Below, piece after piece: positions 1-7,489 of a DNA stretch of 25,420 nucleotides. Both the position numbers and the translations under genes were made by a program. Every line of letters begins with the position of its first letter. The stretch's first letter is position 1. Source of the stretch: Nitrososphaerota archaeon (GTDB lineage: Archaea > Thermoproteota > Nitrososphaeria > Nitrososphaerales > Gagatemarchaeaceae); the NCBI GenBank assembly GCA_005877225.1, contig VBPK01000142.1:1-25420 (forward strand), in the 5' to 3' direction. Under the pieces are notes generated by a model. The model was not told the DNA's origin and did not search any database. It was given only the letters and a program-made list of their open reading frames with translations.

Positions 1-329
1 AGCCGAACTTCGACATCCAGGACCGGGGCGACAAGTTCGTCGTAACGGCTGAGTTGCCCGGGTTCGGTAAGGACGACGTCGAAGTGCGGGTCAACCCAAA
101 CAGCCTCGAACTGACGGCCGAGAAGAAGTCGGACGAGGAGAGGACGGAGGCGGACGGAAGTCAGAGCCGGAAATCCTACTCCTACTTCCACCGCTACGTG
201 ACACTGCCTGAAGCCGTCATGACCGAGAAAGTCGAAGGGACTATGAAGAACGGAGTCCTCGAGCTGAAGCTCCCCAAGAAGGAGGGGCGAAAGCTTGAGG
301 AGAAGGCACGGAGGGTAGACCTAAAGTAG
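1..329 (+). CDS. hsp20: Hsp20/alpha-crystallin small heat shock protein, 3' part
   Basis: Small ATP-independent chaperone that binds unfolding proteins in the cytoplasm. The reading frame is open from base 3, so the start lies before the window; the TTG near 54 is only an internal leucine codon. The visible 108 residues are the alpha-crystallin domain: the opening strand (NFDIQDRGDKFVVTAELPGF), a DDVEV strand, a YSYFHRYVTLP segment and the late G-V-L-E-L-KLPK strand that is diagnostic of Hsp20. The C-terminal tail is short and basic and lacks an obvious I-x-I motif. A T-rich stretch follows the stop. The next gene, 40 bases on, encodes a Phr-like regulator, which suits heat-shock control. Family assignment is firm; the N-terminus is not visible. 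Confidence 0.93.
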   Translation, partial: PNFDIQDRGDKFVVTAELPGFGKDDVEVRVNPNSLELTAEKKSDEERTEADGSQSRKSYSYFHRYVTLPEAVMTEKVEGTMKNGVLELKLPKKEGRKLEEKARRVDLK

Positions 330-340
330 GTCTTCCCACC

Positions 341-346
341 TTTTTT
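341..346 (+). terminator. T-tract terminator after hsp20
   Basis: Six T residues lie 11 bases after the hsp20 stop codon, without a strong upstream stem. Archaeal RNA polymerase terminates at oligo-T tracts, so this is a reasonable terminator before the regulator gene. Inferred from position and sequence only. Confidence 0.45.
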
Positions 347-368
347 GCTCAACTTGGAATGACTTGAT

Positions 369-1037
369 TTGAAACAGGAAGAACTTGATACTGTTCTTCA
401 GGTCATAGAGAACCCCGTCAGGCGAAGAATAATCAAGCGGCTCAGTCGCGGGCCGTCCTACGCCTTGCAGATCTCGAAAGAGTTGGGCCTGGGGCAGCCA
501 CTCGTCGCGAAGCATCTCTCTATGATGCAGAGCGCGGGGTTGGTGACTTCGACTGTTGAGTCCCGCCGGAACCCGAGCGGCGGCAAGAGGAAATGGTATT
601 CGTTGGCCAAGAGCGTCTCGATAACGATGGACCTCGCGCCAAACCTCTTCATGGAGAGAGCCGTCGCCTTCGGCGCGCTCCCTGTGAAGAAGCCATCTAT
701 GGGGGTCGGTCTCCTGAGCAAGCGAGTCAGGGACGCTCTGGAGAGGCAGGATGACAGAGGCAGGCTTTCCCTGGTCTCTGAAATACTGGGTGATGTCGAT
801 AGAATGATTAGAGAGGTTGAAGAAGAGCGGGTTGCGCTGTTAACTGTGCGGAACGCGGCCATGACGGAGGCTGCCAGAATCGCGAGCAAGCTGGAGGGTC
901 TGGACAAGAAGAGAATTCTCTTTCACATTCTCGAGGAGCACAACAGGGAGGTGGAGAGCATCTCCCAATCTCTGAACCTCAGAGAGACTGTCGTCCGGTC
1001 GCTCCTTGAGGAGCTGGAAAGGGAAGTATTCGGATGA
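369..1037 (+). CDS. ArsR-type winged-helix regulator, Phr-like
   Basis: DNA-binding transcriptional regulator of 222 residues. Residues 10-60 form a winged helix: NPVRRRIIKRLSRGPSYALQ, then the recognition region ELGLGQPLVAKHL, then a wing ending in GKRKWYSL (about 72-79). The next part (ITMDLAPNLF) and the helical, probably coiled-coil segment at about 130-180 recall from memory the archaeal heat-shock regulator Phr of Pyrococcus, which has the same order RRRI-ELGVGQ-wing-LTPTLF and a similar length. The last 45 residues look like a second helix-turn-helix, which Phr as I recall it does not clearly have. The TTG start gives the complete domain; no strong ribosome site is seen. Its place directly after hsp20 supports a role in heat-shock control (inference). 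It could also be an ordinary ArsR regulator. Confidence 0.78.
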   Translation: MKQEELDTVLQVIENPVRRRIIKRLSRGPSYALQISKELGLGQPLVAKHLSMMQSAGLVTSTVESRRNPSGGKRKWYSLAKSVSITMDLAPNLFMERAVAFGALPVKKPSMGVGLLSKRVRDALERQDDRGRLSLVSEILGDVDRMIREVEEERVALLTVRNAAMTEAARIASKLEGLDKKRILFHILEEHNREVESISQSLNLRETVVRSLLEELEREVFG

Positions 1038-1226
1038 GACGCCCTAGCTCGTCTTCTCCCTCCTGCTCACGGCTCCCCAGCTCGTAGCACCCGCTCTCAA
1101 GACAACACAGAAGGTTATTCTGGCCGCGCACTCGGTCTTGGCGTGGGTGAAGCACGCGCAGTGATTTGGTGGTGGTTTTCCGGCTTACGTTCCCATTCGC
1201 AGGCTGCTGGGTTTGGTGGCAGCTGA

Positions 1227-2531
1227 ATGGCGACCCGGGTAAGGGCAGAATGGGACCGACTGAGGAGGTTGGCGGTCCATCGGCCGGGGATGGAGATGTG
1301 GCTGGGCCTCCTCGCCCCCCGAGCCTCCCTGTATGAAAGGGCGTTCAGCAGGTACGAGGCGAGGAGGGAGCACGAGCGGCTCGAATACGCTCTGACTCAT
1401 GAATTCAAGGTAGAGGTCGTCCGCCTCAAGGAGAAACTTCTCGAACTCGCCGACCGAAAGCCTGAGGTCAGAGAGAAACTCATCGCGCTGGCCCTGAGAG
1501 ACCTGAAATATGCCGGGAATCCGAACAGGGTTGACCAGGCGCAGAAGCAGCTCGAGGACAGCCTTCCGCTCCTCGACTCGGGGCAGTTCTTCTACATGCT
1601 GATATTTCATCCCGAGCTCGAATTGGAGGAAGAGGAGGGGGCGCGCGCCGTCGATGTCAGGGTCACCGCGAGGCAGCCGCTCACCAACCTCTACTTCATG
1701 AGAGACCAGCAAGCGACGACCGACAGGGGCATATTCCTCTCCCGCATGTCAAAACCTCAGAGACGGGAGGAGCCCATCATCACGCGGTTCCTGTGGGAGA
1801 GCCTCGGTGAGACGATAGTACACGAGACGGAGGCCCCGGGGACCTTCGAGGGAGGCGACTTCATGCCCATGAAGGACTTCGCTCTCTTGGGGCTGGGGGA
1901 CAGGACAAATGCTTCGGGCGTGAAGCAATTCCTCGAGCATGGTCTCGGCTTCAAGGAGGTCGCGCTCGTTCACCAGCCCGCCCACCCCCTCATCCCCGGC
2001 GACGAGCCCGACCGGATGGTCACGATGCACCTTGATACTTACTTCAACGTCGCTGGCAGCGGGGTCGCCGTCGGCTCGGAGACTCTATTGAAGAGAGCAG
2101 CCGTCGAGATCTACTACCGCGAGGGGGAGGGCGACTTCAAGAAGCAGAGGGTGAGGGCGACGAACCTCCACGACTACATCAGGAGCAAGGGATTCAGCAT
2201 CATAGACCTGACAACCCTCGAGCAGCTGTCTGACGCCTCGAACTTTCTTTGCATCAAGGATGGCACAATTCTTGCGGTCGAGGTCGATAGGCAGGCGAAG
2301 AATGTACTTGAAAGCCTGAGCTACCAGGCCAAACAGCATCCAAACAGATACGGTAGACTGCTCGACCAGGCGCAGAAGGATTACCAGCACCTCAAGGAGA
2401 CTGCCGGATTCTTTCCCCACACGAAGGAAATCTACCACCACGGGATCGACGCGTTCCCAATCACTCTGACGAACCTCACGGGAGGGTACGGGGGGGCGCA
2501 CTGCATGACCGCGATTCTTGAGCGTGGTTAG
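1227..2531 (+). CDS. arcA: Arginine deiminase
   Basis: Cytoplasmic enzyme hydrolysing L-arginine to citrulline and ammonia. At 434 residues it is slightly longer than the usual 400-420. The guanidine-modifying fold is clear: NLYFMRD (Asp160), FEGGD (Glu208), MHLD (His268 and Asp270) and the C-terminal GGAHCMT with the nucleophilic Cys426. These match the catalytic Asp, Glu, His, Asp and Cys of known arginine deiminases. ATG 1227 is preceded by GGTGG at 1215-1219, a fair ribosome site. An acidic stretch at residues 131-138 lies in the middle of the chain. No ornithine carbamoyltransferase, carbamate kinase or arginine/ornithine antiporter is beside it, so the usual energy-yielding arginine pathway is not encoded locally. 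Assignment is strong. Confidence 0.92.
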   Translation: MATRVRAEWDRLRRLAVHRPGMEMWLGLLAPRASLYERAFSRYEARREHERLEYALTHEFKVEVVRLKEKLLELADRKPEVREKLIALALRDLKYAGNPNRVDQAQKQLEDSLPLLDSGQFFYMLIFHPELELEEEEGARAVDVRVTARQPLTNLYFMRDQQATTDRGIFLSRMSKPQRREEPIITRFLWESLGETIVHETEAPGTFEGGDFMPMKDFALLGLGDRTNASGVKQFLEHGLGFKEVALVHQPAHPLIPGDEPDRMVTMHLDTYFNVAGSGVAVGSETLLKRAAVEIYYREGEGDFKKQRVRATNLHDYIRSKGFSIIDLTTLEQLSDASNFLCIKDGTILAVEVDRQAKNVLESLSYQAKQHPNRYGRLLDQAQKDYQHLKETAGFFPHTKEIYHHGIDAFPITLTNLTGGYGGAHCMTAILERG

Positions 2532-2711
2532 CTACAGGACTAAATGAGAGCCGCCTCATCGCGAAATCAGCCTTTACGTCAGTCAAGAGTCGAGCCGTAG
2601 CCATTCGTGGGCCCTTTTGGCCTACGGTCAGCTCCCCCTGTTTGGCCATCTTATCTGGGTCAAATTCTGGCAAAAACTAATAGCGGGCAGAGAGGGTAAT
2701 CAGTCTCCCAA

Positions 2712-2993
2712 ATGGCATTTTATGAGCCGGTCCAACTAATAGTGATAGGGGCCATTGTTGTCGTGATATTCCTCTGGGGGCCAAAGAAGATACCCGAACT
2801 CGCTCGGTCAATAGGGATTGCGAGGAGGGAGTTCACTCAGGCCTCGAAAGAGTCCGCCGCCCCCACAACGGGACAACCTACTCCAGCGAATGCACCAGAC
2901 CAGACTCTCGTCGACACAGCACGCAAACTGGGGATTGACACAGAGGGAAGACCAGAGAACAGACCAGAGAACAGATCTCAGACGAGATTGTGA
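2712..2993 (+). CDS. tatA: Sec-independent translocase subunit TatA/TatE
   Basis: Pore-forming subunit of the twin-arginine translocase, which exports folded proteins. The 93 residues show the family plan: a short outside N-terminus, one membrane helix at about 8-22, the hinge WGPKKIPELARSIGIARREF (22-41) with its amphipathic helix, then a disordered hydrophilic tail. The Gly-Pro hinge is conserved. Near the C-terminus a 12-base unit is repeated twice in tandem (2949-2972), giving RPENRPEN. No TatC is in the window. A gene for a Tat-signal protein lies about 1.1 kb away on the other strand, so a dedicated link is possible but unproven. ATG 2712 leaves the hydrophobic helix intact. Confidence 0.9.
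   Translation: MAFYEPVQLIVIGAIVVVIFLWGPKKIPELARSIGIARREFTQASKESAAPTTGQPTPANAPDQTLVDTARKLGIDTEGRPENRPENRSQTRL
2949..2972 (+). repeat. Tandem 12-bp repeat in the tatA tail
   Basis: Two exact adjacent copies of AGACCAGAGAAC, in frame, encoding a doubled RPEN. It lies in the disordered tail and is probably a replication-slippage product without effect on function. Confidence 0.85.
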
Positions 2994-3047
2994 ATCGGTC
3001 GAGACCTTCTCATAGAATCAGTACTGCGTAGGCTTGGTTGACTAGGC

Positions 3048-4115
3048 TCAGCTAAGGAGCATCTCGTCGTATCGCTTGTACTTCCAGTAAGCCAGGGATA
3101 GGAGCCATGACAAGATGAATATTCCTATTATCCCGAAGCCGATTGTCTCAAAGTCAAGCGTTCCCACCCAGCTCCAGAACGGTCCCTCGAGTTTGAATTC
3201 TCCCGACACGACTTGAAGCAGCTCGACTGTGCCTATCACTAGGGCTACGAGGATGGAGATTATCGTCACGGTCAGGTTGTAGTAAATTTTCCTGATGGGC
3301 TTGAGGAAGGCCCAGCCGTAAGCGAGACGCATCGTCACACCGTCCGTGGTGTCGACCAACACCATTCCGCATGTGAACATGAAGGGGAGCACCAGAATCA
3401 TCCAGATGGGAACCGAGGAAGACACCCCAATTCCAACACTTATTGCGATCAGCGCAATTTCGCTAGCTGTATCAAACCCGAGACCGAACAAGACTCCGAT
3501 CGGATAAATCTGCCAAGGCCTCTTGACTATCCTGAAGAGAGGACGGAAGTAGCGATTCAAGAAGCCTCGATTGTCCAAGAGGTTTTCGAGTTCCGCCTGG
3601 TCTAATCTCCCCTCTCTGAGGCCGCGGAATATGCGGTAGATGCCGAGAACGATTGCGACGTTCACGAGCCCAATCAGCCAGAGGAAGATACCCGAAACGG
3701 TCGTTCCGACGATGGCGCCCACATTCTGGAGAGCGGGAATCTGCCCCACGATCGCTCTCGTTGCGACCACGAGGGCCACGATTAGGGCGACCACTATCGT
3801 CGAGTGTCCCAGCGAGAACCACATCCCGACTGTCAAAGGCCGCTGCTTTTCCTGCATCAGCTTTCGGGTCGTGTTGTCTATTGCCGCGATATGGTCGGCG
3901 TCGACACCGTGACGAAGTCCGAATACGTACGTGACTATCCCAAGACCGGCCAAGACAACCGATAGTTTCCCGACCACCAGGGAAGCGAGAAATCCGAGCA
4001 GGGTCGCCGCAGCTATCGATGAGTATATCGAGACAATCCTTAATTTTTCGCCACGAGACAGACCGATCCCAGACGTCTCTTGCCTTTCATCAGACAAGAG
4101 ACATTGCTCCTCCAA
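3048..4115 (-). CDS. NiCoT-family nickel/cobalt permease
   Basis: High-affinity secondary transporter (HoxN/NixA/NicO-like) importing Ni2+ or Co2+ across the cytoplasmic membrane. All four family signatures are present: RHGVDADHIAAIDN (68-81) with the metal-binding HxxxDH, FSLGHSTIVV (100-109), LGFDTASEIA (212-221) and GMVLVDTTDG (250-259). About eight membrane helices and 355 residues agree with the family. The annotated TTG 4115 has no ribosome site, while the in-frame TTG at 4097 follows GGAGGAG by nine bases and may be the true start. It is the last of three minus-strand genes, 18 bases after the Tat-exported protein. Choice between nickel and cobalt cannot be read from sequence; no urease, hydrogenase or cobalamin gene is nearby. 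Confidence 0.93.
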   Translation of the reverse strand: MEEQCLLSDERQETSGIGLSRGEKLRIVSIYSSIAAATLLGFLASLVVGKLSVVLAGLGIVTYVFGLRHGVDADHIAAIDNTTRKLMQEKQRPLTVGMWFSLGHSTIVVALIVALVVATRAIVGQIPALQNVGAIVGTTVSGIFLWLIGLVNVAIVLGIYRIFRGLREGRLDQAELENLLDNRGFLNRYFRPLFRIVKRPWQIYPIGVLFGLGFDTASEIALIAISVGIGVSSSVPIWMILVLPFMFTCGMVLVDTTDGVTMRLAYGWAFLKPIRKIYYNLTVTIISILVALVIGTVELLQVVSGEFKLEGPFWSWVGTLDFETIGFGIIGIFILSWLLSLAYWKYKRYDEMLLS

Positions 4116-4133
4116 GTCTCGTTAGGTTCTGGA

Positions 4134-4613
4134 TTATTCGAGTTTCAGGCTTACTTCACTGTTCAGGAAAGACGAACTCGCCATGTCTCGACCCGAGTCA
4201 ATGGTGATATCGACAAGTGGACTTTCTCCTTGACGCAGTTGTGACCTGTCGTCGACAACACCTTTTACTCTCAGGACGCTCCCAGAATCTTCCACTTCGG
4301 TGATGCGAATAGTTCGTGACAGCCCGGGAAGGGCGATCGTGCTCATGGCCTCTGGCGGCCCTGCGAACACGTTCTTCGTGGCGACTCCCGAGTGAGTCTT
4401 AAGGTCGATAGTGCCTTCTACGACGTATGAAGCGTAGCTCGGAAATGCGCCCTGTGGAAGACCACCTACGGCACGGAACTTCAACTTGTTCTTACTTGTC
4501 TGCAACACGCGGCCGCTTGTCAGCACTCCGCCGGGAAGGAAAACTCCCGCCGCCATAACTCCGGTTCCTGCACCCAGCTTCTTCAAGAATTTTCGTCTGT
4601 TAATCTTGTTCAT
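4134..4613 (-). CDS. Small Tat-exported protein, function unknown
   Basis: Protein of about 159 residues with a textbook twin-arginine signal: NRRKFLKK at residues 5-12, a hydrophobic GAGTGVMAAGVFLPGG stretch, then a polar segment where cleavage or anchoring would occur. The mature part is rich in Val, Ser, Thr and Gly, looks beta-strand-rich and has no cysteine or recognised catalytic motif. ATG 4613 is preferred over GTG 4622 because GGTGA lies five bases before it. The start overlaps the end of the DUF4331 reading frame by 14 bases, so translation is probably coupled. The Ni/Co permease follows 18 bases downstream. Signal type is seen directly; an extracellular accessory or metal-binding role is only a guess. 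Confidence 0.75.
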   Translation of the reverse strand: MNKINRRKFLKKLGAGTGVMAAGVFLPGGVLTSGRVLQTSKNKLKFRAVGGLPQGAFPSYASYVVEGTIDLKTHSGVATKNVFAGPPEAMSTIALPGLSRTIRITEVEDSGSVLRVKGVVDDRSQLRQGESPLVDITIDSGRDMASSSFLNSEVSLKLE

Positions 4614-4851
4614 CTTTTTCACCTATTCCGTGCGGCCTTCCGAGGTAAGGAAACTCATCCAATAAGTCGGTATGAGGCCCTACCCCATCCGTAGTCACAG
4701 CCCCCTTCGTTACTAGGTTCAATTCGATGTCGATGACGTCGTCGGTGAGCTTTCGACCATTAAGGAATCCCGCGTTGCTATTGAAGTTAAAAGTGAGAAT
4801 GTCGGGTAGCAGAATCTTAGCTATGTTTTCGGCGCTGGCCGGACGGCTCAA
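4600..4851 (-). pseudogene. DUF4331 protein, C-terminal fragment after frameshift
   Basis: This frame carries the C-terminal part of the DUF4331 domain: AKILLPDILTF, NAGFLNGRKLTDDVIDIELN, GAVTTDGV and DEFPYLGRPH, the last being the usual near-C-terminal DUF4331 signature. It picks up where the upstream fragment leaves the family pattern, one base out of phase, in the overlap at 4817-4851. Removing a single base near 4836-4847 would join the two into one protein of about 317 residues. It has no ribosome site of its own at the TTG or other candidate starts, so it is unlikely to be an independent gene. The end overlaps the start of the Tat-exported protein gene. Whether the break is real or an assembly error cannot be decided here. 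Confidence 0.7.
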
Positions 4852-5551
4852 TGGTGTTGAACGTCACCTTATCCGCTCCGTGGTTGAATACCGTATTGAT
4901 TGCGGGGCGCCCCATTCTATCTATCTGAACCAGCTCACCGTTACCTGGAGTTTCCAAGTCTTTTGCCGGAATGAGGACACGACTCCAGACCCCAATATCC
5001 GGGTTCGTGCCGAGCGCCGAATTGGGTACCTCGAGCACAGTGCCGAAGACGTTCTTGTCAGCGAAGAAGTCGCTTCCGGTGAACTTGAAGCCTGCTAAGA
5101 AACCCAGAAGGTCAAAGAAGAAGGGGTCACTTCGCACGCCGGCAAAAAACTTGAAATCTTTCCTTTCCGCAATTCTCTCTTCTCGGCCAAACGACACAGG
5201 GGCATTCTTGATGATGACCTTCCCTGAGAAGTCACGTGAGTTAGCATCCGCCCCTACGGCGCGGACGACCGTCGCCCTCTGCCTGCCATTGGAGCCGACG
5301 GTGGAGAATCGAGTCTTGAATGTAATATCTGGAGTCGCATCCGCATCCGTATCCACCAAGACCTCATAAATCGCGTCGGGGTCGAAGGCAGAGGCTAGCG
5401 TGAGCGGGTTCACGTTCAAGACGAGGGCTGTTCTTGAAAATTCCTCTTCGTCATCTTCTTCCTGTGCCGCAAATGCGTAAACGTCCGTGATATCGACCCG
5501 TGCGTCCATATTAGGACTCTTTAGACCGGGCGAATCCAGGTGGTCAGCCAA
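4817..5551 (-). CDS. DUF4331 protein, N-terminal part, broken by frameshift
   Basis: First 244 codons of a DUF4331-family protein, a family of unknown function. The opening DHLDSPGLKSPNMDARVDIT followed by DVYAF is the family's hallmark start, and VLNVNPLT, DPDAIYEVLVDTDADATPDI and FAGVRSDPFFFD also fit. TTG 5551 is preferred because GGAGG (5561-5565) sits nine bases ahead. No signal peptide precedes the domain, so it is probably cytoplasmic or leaves by another route. The Asp-rich N-terminal strands suggest possible divalent-cation binding, but this is inference. After residue 236 (NTIEP) the frame turns into an unrelated short tail and stops at 4817, while the true continuation lies in the next frame. 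A likely TATA box is at 5637-5644. It leads the three-gene set with the Tat-exported protein and the Ni/Co permease. Confidence 0.75.
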   Translation of the reverse strand: MADHLDSPGLKSPNMDARVDITDVYAFAAQEEDDEEEFSRTALVLNVNPLTLASAFDPDAIYEVLVDTDADATPDITFKTRFSTVGSNGRQRATVVRAVGADANSRDFSGKVIIKNAPVSFGREERIAERKDFKFFAGVRSDPFFFDLLGFLAGFKFTGSDFFADKNVFGTVLEVPNSALGTNPDIGVWSRVLIPAKDLETPGNGELVQIDRMGRPAINTVFNHGADKVTFNTIEPSGQRRKHS

Positions 5552-5636
5552 GATGCAATGCCTCCTTCAGGGTCAGCGCATCCGAACGCAGGCAGAATAA
5601 CTCGAATGTCACTGAAACCAGCGTCACCGATTATTT

Positions 5637-5644
5637 CTATATAA
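5637..5644 (-). promoter_or_regulatory. TATA box of the DUF4331-Tat-NiCoT unit
   Basis: TTATATAG on the minus strand, about 90 bases before the TTG start of DUF4331. Transcription would start near 5612, leaving a leader of about 60 bases that ends in GGAGG at 5561-5565, consistent with ribosome-site-driven initiation. Confidence 0.5.
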
Positions 5645-5859
5645 CGATATTCCCAAATCATACCCAAATCGTCACCGCGTTCGAATTCCGCGACCCATCC
5701 CATTCATTTTGAAGCGAGTGAGTAACCTATTCGATCTTTCGCTCATCTCCGTACTCTTCCGTCTGAATCTGTTGGCCTCAATCAATCTCAATTATCATAA
5801 ATCTGCCGCGCCTTTGACTTCTGGCTGTGAAATCAAGAGAAACCTTTGGAGCTCGAAGG

Positions 5860-6195
5860 ATGAAGATCACGGAACTTGTAGAGGAAGACTCAATCATACT
5901 CGCCGACCCCATCTCACATATACTACATGTCGGGCGTTCGGGACGCTCTGGAGTCGTCGGAGCAAGTTCTGCTTCGAAGCGGCCCGATCTTCCTGGGCCT
6001 TCCCCACAACGGTTCAATGTTTCTTCTTGCGGGGCGCAGCTGACTTGTGAATCGGGCTGGCACCTCGAGAAGCTCCTTATCTTTTCCCAGCATCACGAGA
6101 AGATCGAGCAGAGGATGGTTTGTGTCCTAACTGTCGGCGATTACGAGAACCCGTCAACGAGTCTTCGCTCTTCGGCCTGTTACGTCGTGGACTAA
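5860..6195 (+). pseudogene. Possible degraded gene, unknown
   Basis: This is the only candidate gene in the otherwise empty 5704-6269 interval. ATG 5860 has GGAG eight bases ahead and an AT-rich, TATA-like stretch at about 5791-5803. The first 22 residues (KITELVEEDSIILADPISHI) look like real protein. The frame then becomes Ser/Gly/Pro-rich, while the next frame from ATG 5927 reads a protein-like segment (LRSGPIFLGLPHNGSMFLL) up to a stop at 6041. After that the first frame again looks like protein (SGWHLEKLLIFSQHHEKIEQ, then RMVCVLTVGDYE). This suggests one old gene with two compensating frameshifts. I do not recognise the family. It could also be an intact unknown 111-residue protein. The bases from 6196 to 6269 show nothing further. 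Confidence 0.3.
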
Positions 6196-6269
6196 GGCGA
6201 CTAGGCCGTAAGTCACGCCAGAGTAACACTGAATCAGAGCGACCGAAGCGAGGAGTAGCTGACTCTCCG

Positions 6270-6581
6270 TCAGCCCCACGTTACCCTGACAAGACTGCCC
6301 AGGCCGACGGTTTGCATCAGATTGATCACGACCAGGTATGGCGCGGCAGCCACGACGATGCCTTCGGCGGCGGGAACGAGACCATACAACGCATACCAGA
6401 AAACGATTATGACGAGGTTCTGTACGAGGAAGAAGAGCGCAAATATCATCAAGCTGATCGTGAGGGCCGAACGCAATTTTCTCCAGCTCTGATAGTACAG
6501 GCCAAGAAGCAAGAATACCAGAGCCACGTTTACAATTGCAAAGACCGCCGCTACATTCATCCAGAAGACGTCGAAGGCCAT
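6270..6581 (-). CDS. Small three-helix membrane protein
   Basis: Hydrophobic protein of 103 residues with three predicted membrane helices at about 7-29, 39-61 and 72-95, separated by a short basic loop (QSWRKLRS) and a polar turn. ATG 6581 begins one base after the stop codon of the winged-helix regulator gene upstream, so the two are surely cotranscribed and probably translationally coupled. In many archaea a winged-helix gene is followed by a small membrane protein of this type, possibly a sensor or anchor for the regulator; that role is inferred from the pairing, not from a known motif. No catalytic or binding residues stand out. Confidence 0.72.
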   Translation of the reverse strand: MAFDVFWMNVAAVFAIVNVALVFLLLGLYYQSWRKLRSALTISLMIFALFFLVQNLVIIVFWYALYGLVPAAEGIVVAAAPYLVVINLMQTVGLGSLVRVTWG

Positions 6582-6582
6582 C

Positions 6583-7074
6583 TCACTTTAACAGCCCCCT
6601 CGCCTTATTTGTAACTTTACCCAATTTTAGCCACATTTGCCTCAAAACCTCCAAGTTCTTCTCCATGTATGGAGTCAGGAAATAAACGGCGCCGTAAGCT
6701 GCCTTTGGTGAACTGGCTACTATGACCTGATTCTCTTCCAGCAATCTAAGATGGTGTTGGACTGTCTTGTAGTCCAGTTTCAGCCTTTCAGAGATCCTGT
6801 GCGCGTTCATCGGCTCCTCCTTCAAAAGCTCGACGATTCTCGCCCTGTTGTATCCTCCCCTCGTTCCTACGAATACGTAGACCATGGCGCGTCTGAAGGA
6901 CGGGTCTATCGAAGATGAGACAGAAGGCAAGCTGCGATTTCCTAGCTGCAGGACACGCCGTGTAGCCGGGAGGGTTGCGGTCAGATAGAAGGAGATTCTC
7001 TTTTCAGTTGAAGGACTGCTCGTAGGTCTTCGCCATCGGTCGGACCCAACCCTCAATTCAAAAGGATTACCCAT
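6583..7074 (-). CDS. Winged-helix transcriptional regulator
   Basis: DNA-binding protein whose clear domain is the C-terminal 95 residues: GTRGGYNRARIVELLKEEP, then NAHRISERLKLDYKTVQHHL as the helix-turn-helix, LLEENQVIV, and a wing with GAVYFLTPYME. The TRGGxNRxRI opening and DYKTVxHHL recognition helix are typical of a widespread archaeal ArsR-like group. The first 63 residues are Ser/Arg-rich without any recognised domain, so the ATG at 6885, just before VYVFVGTRGG, may be the true start, giving 100 residues. Neither start has a convincing ribosome site. The downstream membrane-protein gene follows after one base. The regulated genes are unknown. Confidence 0.8.
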   Translation of the reverse strand: MGNPFELRVGSDRWRRPTSSPSTEKRISFYLTATLPATRRVLQLGNRSLPSVSSSIDPSFRRAMVYVFVGTRGGYNRARIVELLKEEPMNAHRISERLKLDYKTVQHHLRLLEENQVIVASSPKAAYGAVYFLTPYMEKNLEVLRQMWLKLGKVTNKARGLLK

Positions 7075-7162
7075 GTATTTCGTCCCTTAATCCCGCAGAA
7101 TCGAATAGAGGAATGTTGTTAGAAAACGCCCGAAAATCGACTTGCGTTTCTACCTCTCAATA

Positions 7163-7177
7163 GATATATTAAATAAA
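7163..7177 (+). promoter_or_regulatory. TATA box of the 7201 gene
   Basis: The strongest AT-rich stretch of the region (ATATATTAAATAAAA within it) lies about 33 bases before GTG 7201. Transcription would begin within a few bases of that codon, so the mRNA is probably leaderless or nearly so. Confidence 0.6.
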
Positions 7178-7200
7178 AGAACCGGAGCACCCCTGCCCTC

Positions 7201-7449
7201 GTGTCCCTAGACGCCCCGCCGGCAAGCCTGAGAGTGATGAAGGGGAGGCTCGAAACGATTGAAACGGAGTGGACCCTGGCCACAGAGCCTAAGAGGAGGA
7301 AGGAGCTGAACGAGGAGTTCAAGACGATGGCAGACGAAATCAAGAAGACTTTCGGCGAGGAGGGCAGGAAGGTCGTCGACCAAGTCGTCGCGAAGCACAG
7401 GGGACTTCACTACGGCCCGGGCAGCCAAAGCAAGAGCACGGGATTGTAG
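7201..7449 (+). CDS. Small hypothetical helical protein
   Basis: Protein of 82 residues, charged and mostly helical, with a predicted coiled-coil-like stretch from about residue 10 to 65 (RLETIETEWTLATEPKRRKE continuing into LNEEFKTMADEIKKTF). There is no membrane segment, metal ligand or recognised motif. GTG 7201 is supported by the TATA box about 33 bases ahead, which leaves no room for a ribosome site and fits a leaderless mRNA. The transporter gene downstream is 164 bases away and appears to have its own promoter. I do not recognise the family. Confidence 0.62.
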   Translation: MSLDAPPASLRVMKGRLETIETEWTLATEPKRRKELNEEFKTMADEIKKTFGEEGRKVVDQVVAKHRGLHYGPGSQSKSTGL

Positions 7450-7489
7450 GGGAGCTAGTAGGCCGGATACGAGCCTGCTGGACCGCTTC

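Noticed and set aside
1038..1226. Intergenic stretch before arginine deiminase, examined for a tRNA or small gene
   Set aside because: No cloverleaf, TTCRA-type arm, or frame with protein-like content was found.
5521..5703. 60-residue minus-strand frame before DUF4331
   Set aside because: It contains the likely TATA box and ribosome site of DUF4331 and has no recognisable protein features; it is probably the promoter and leader.
6120..6614. 164-residue plus-strand frame opposite the small membrane protein
   Set aside because: It is antisense to a clear three-helix membrane protein and its composition is that of a shadow frame.
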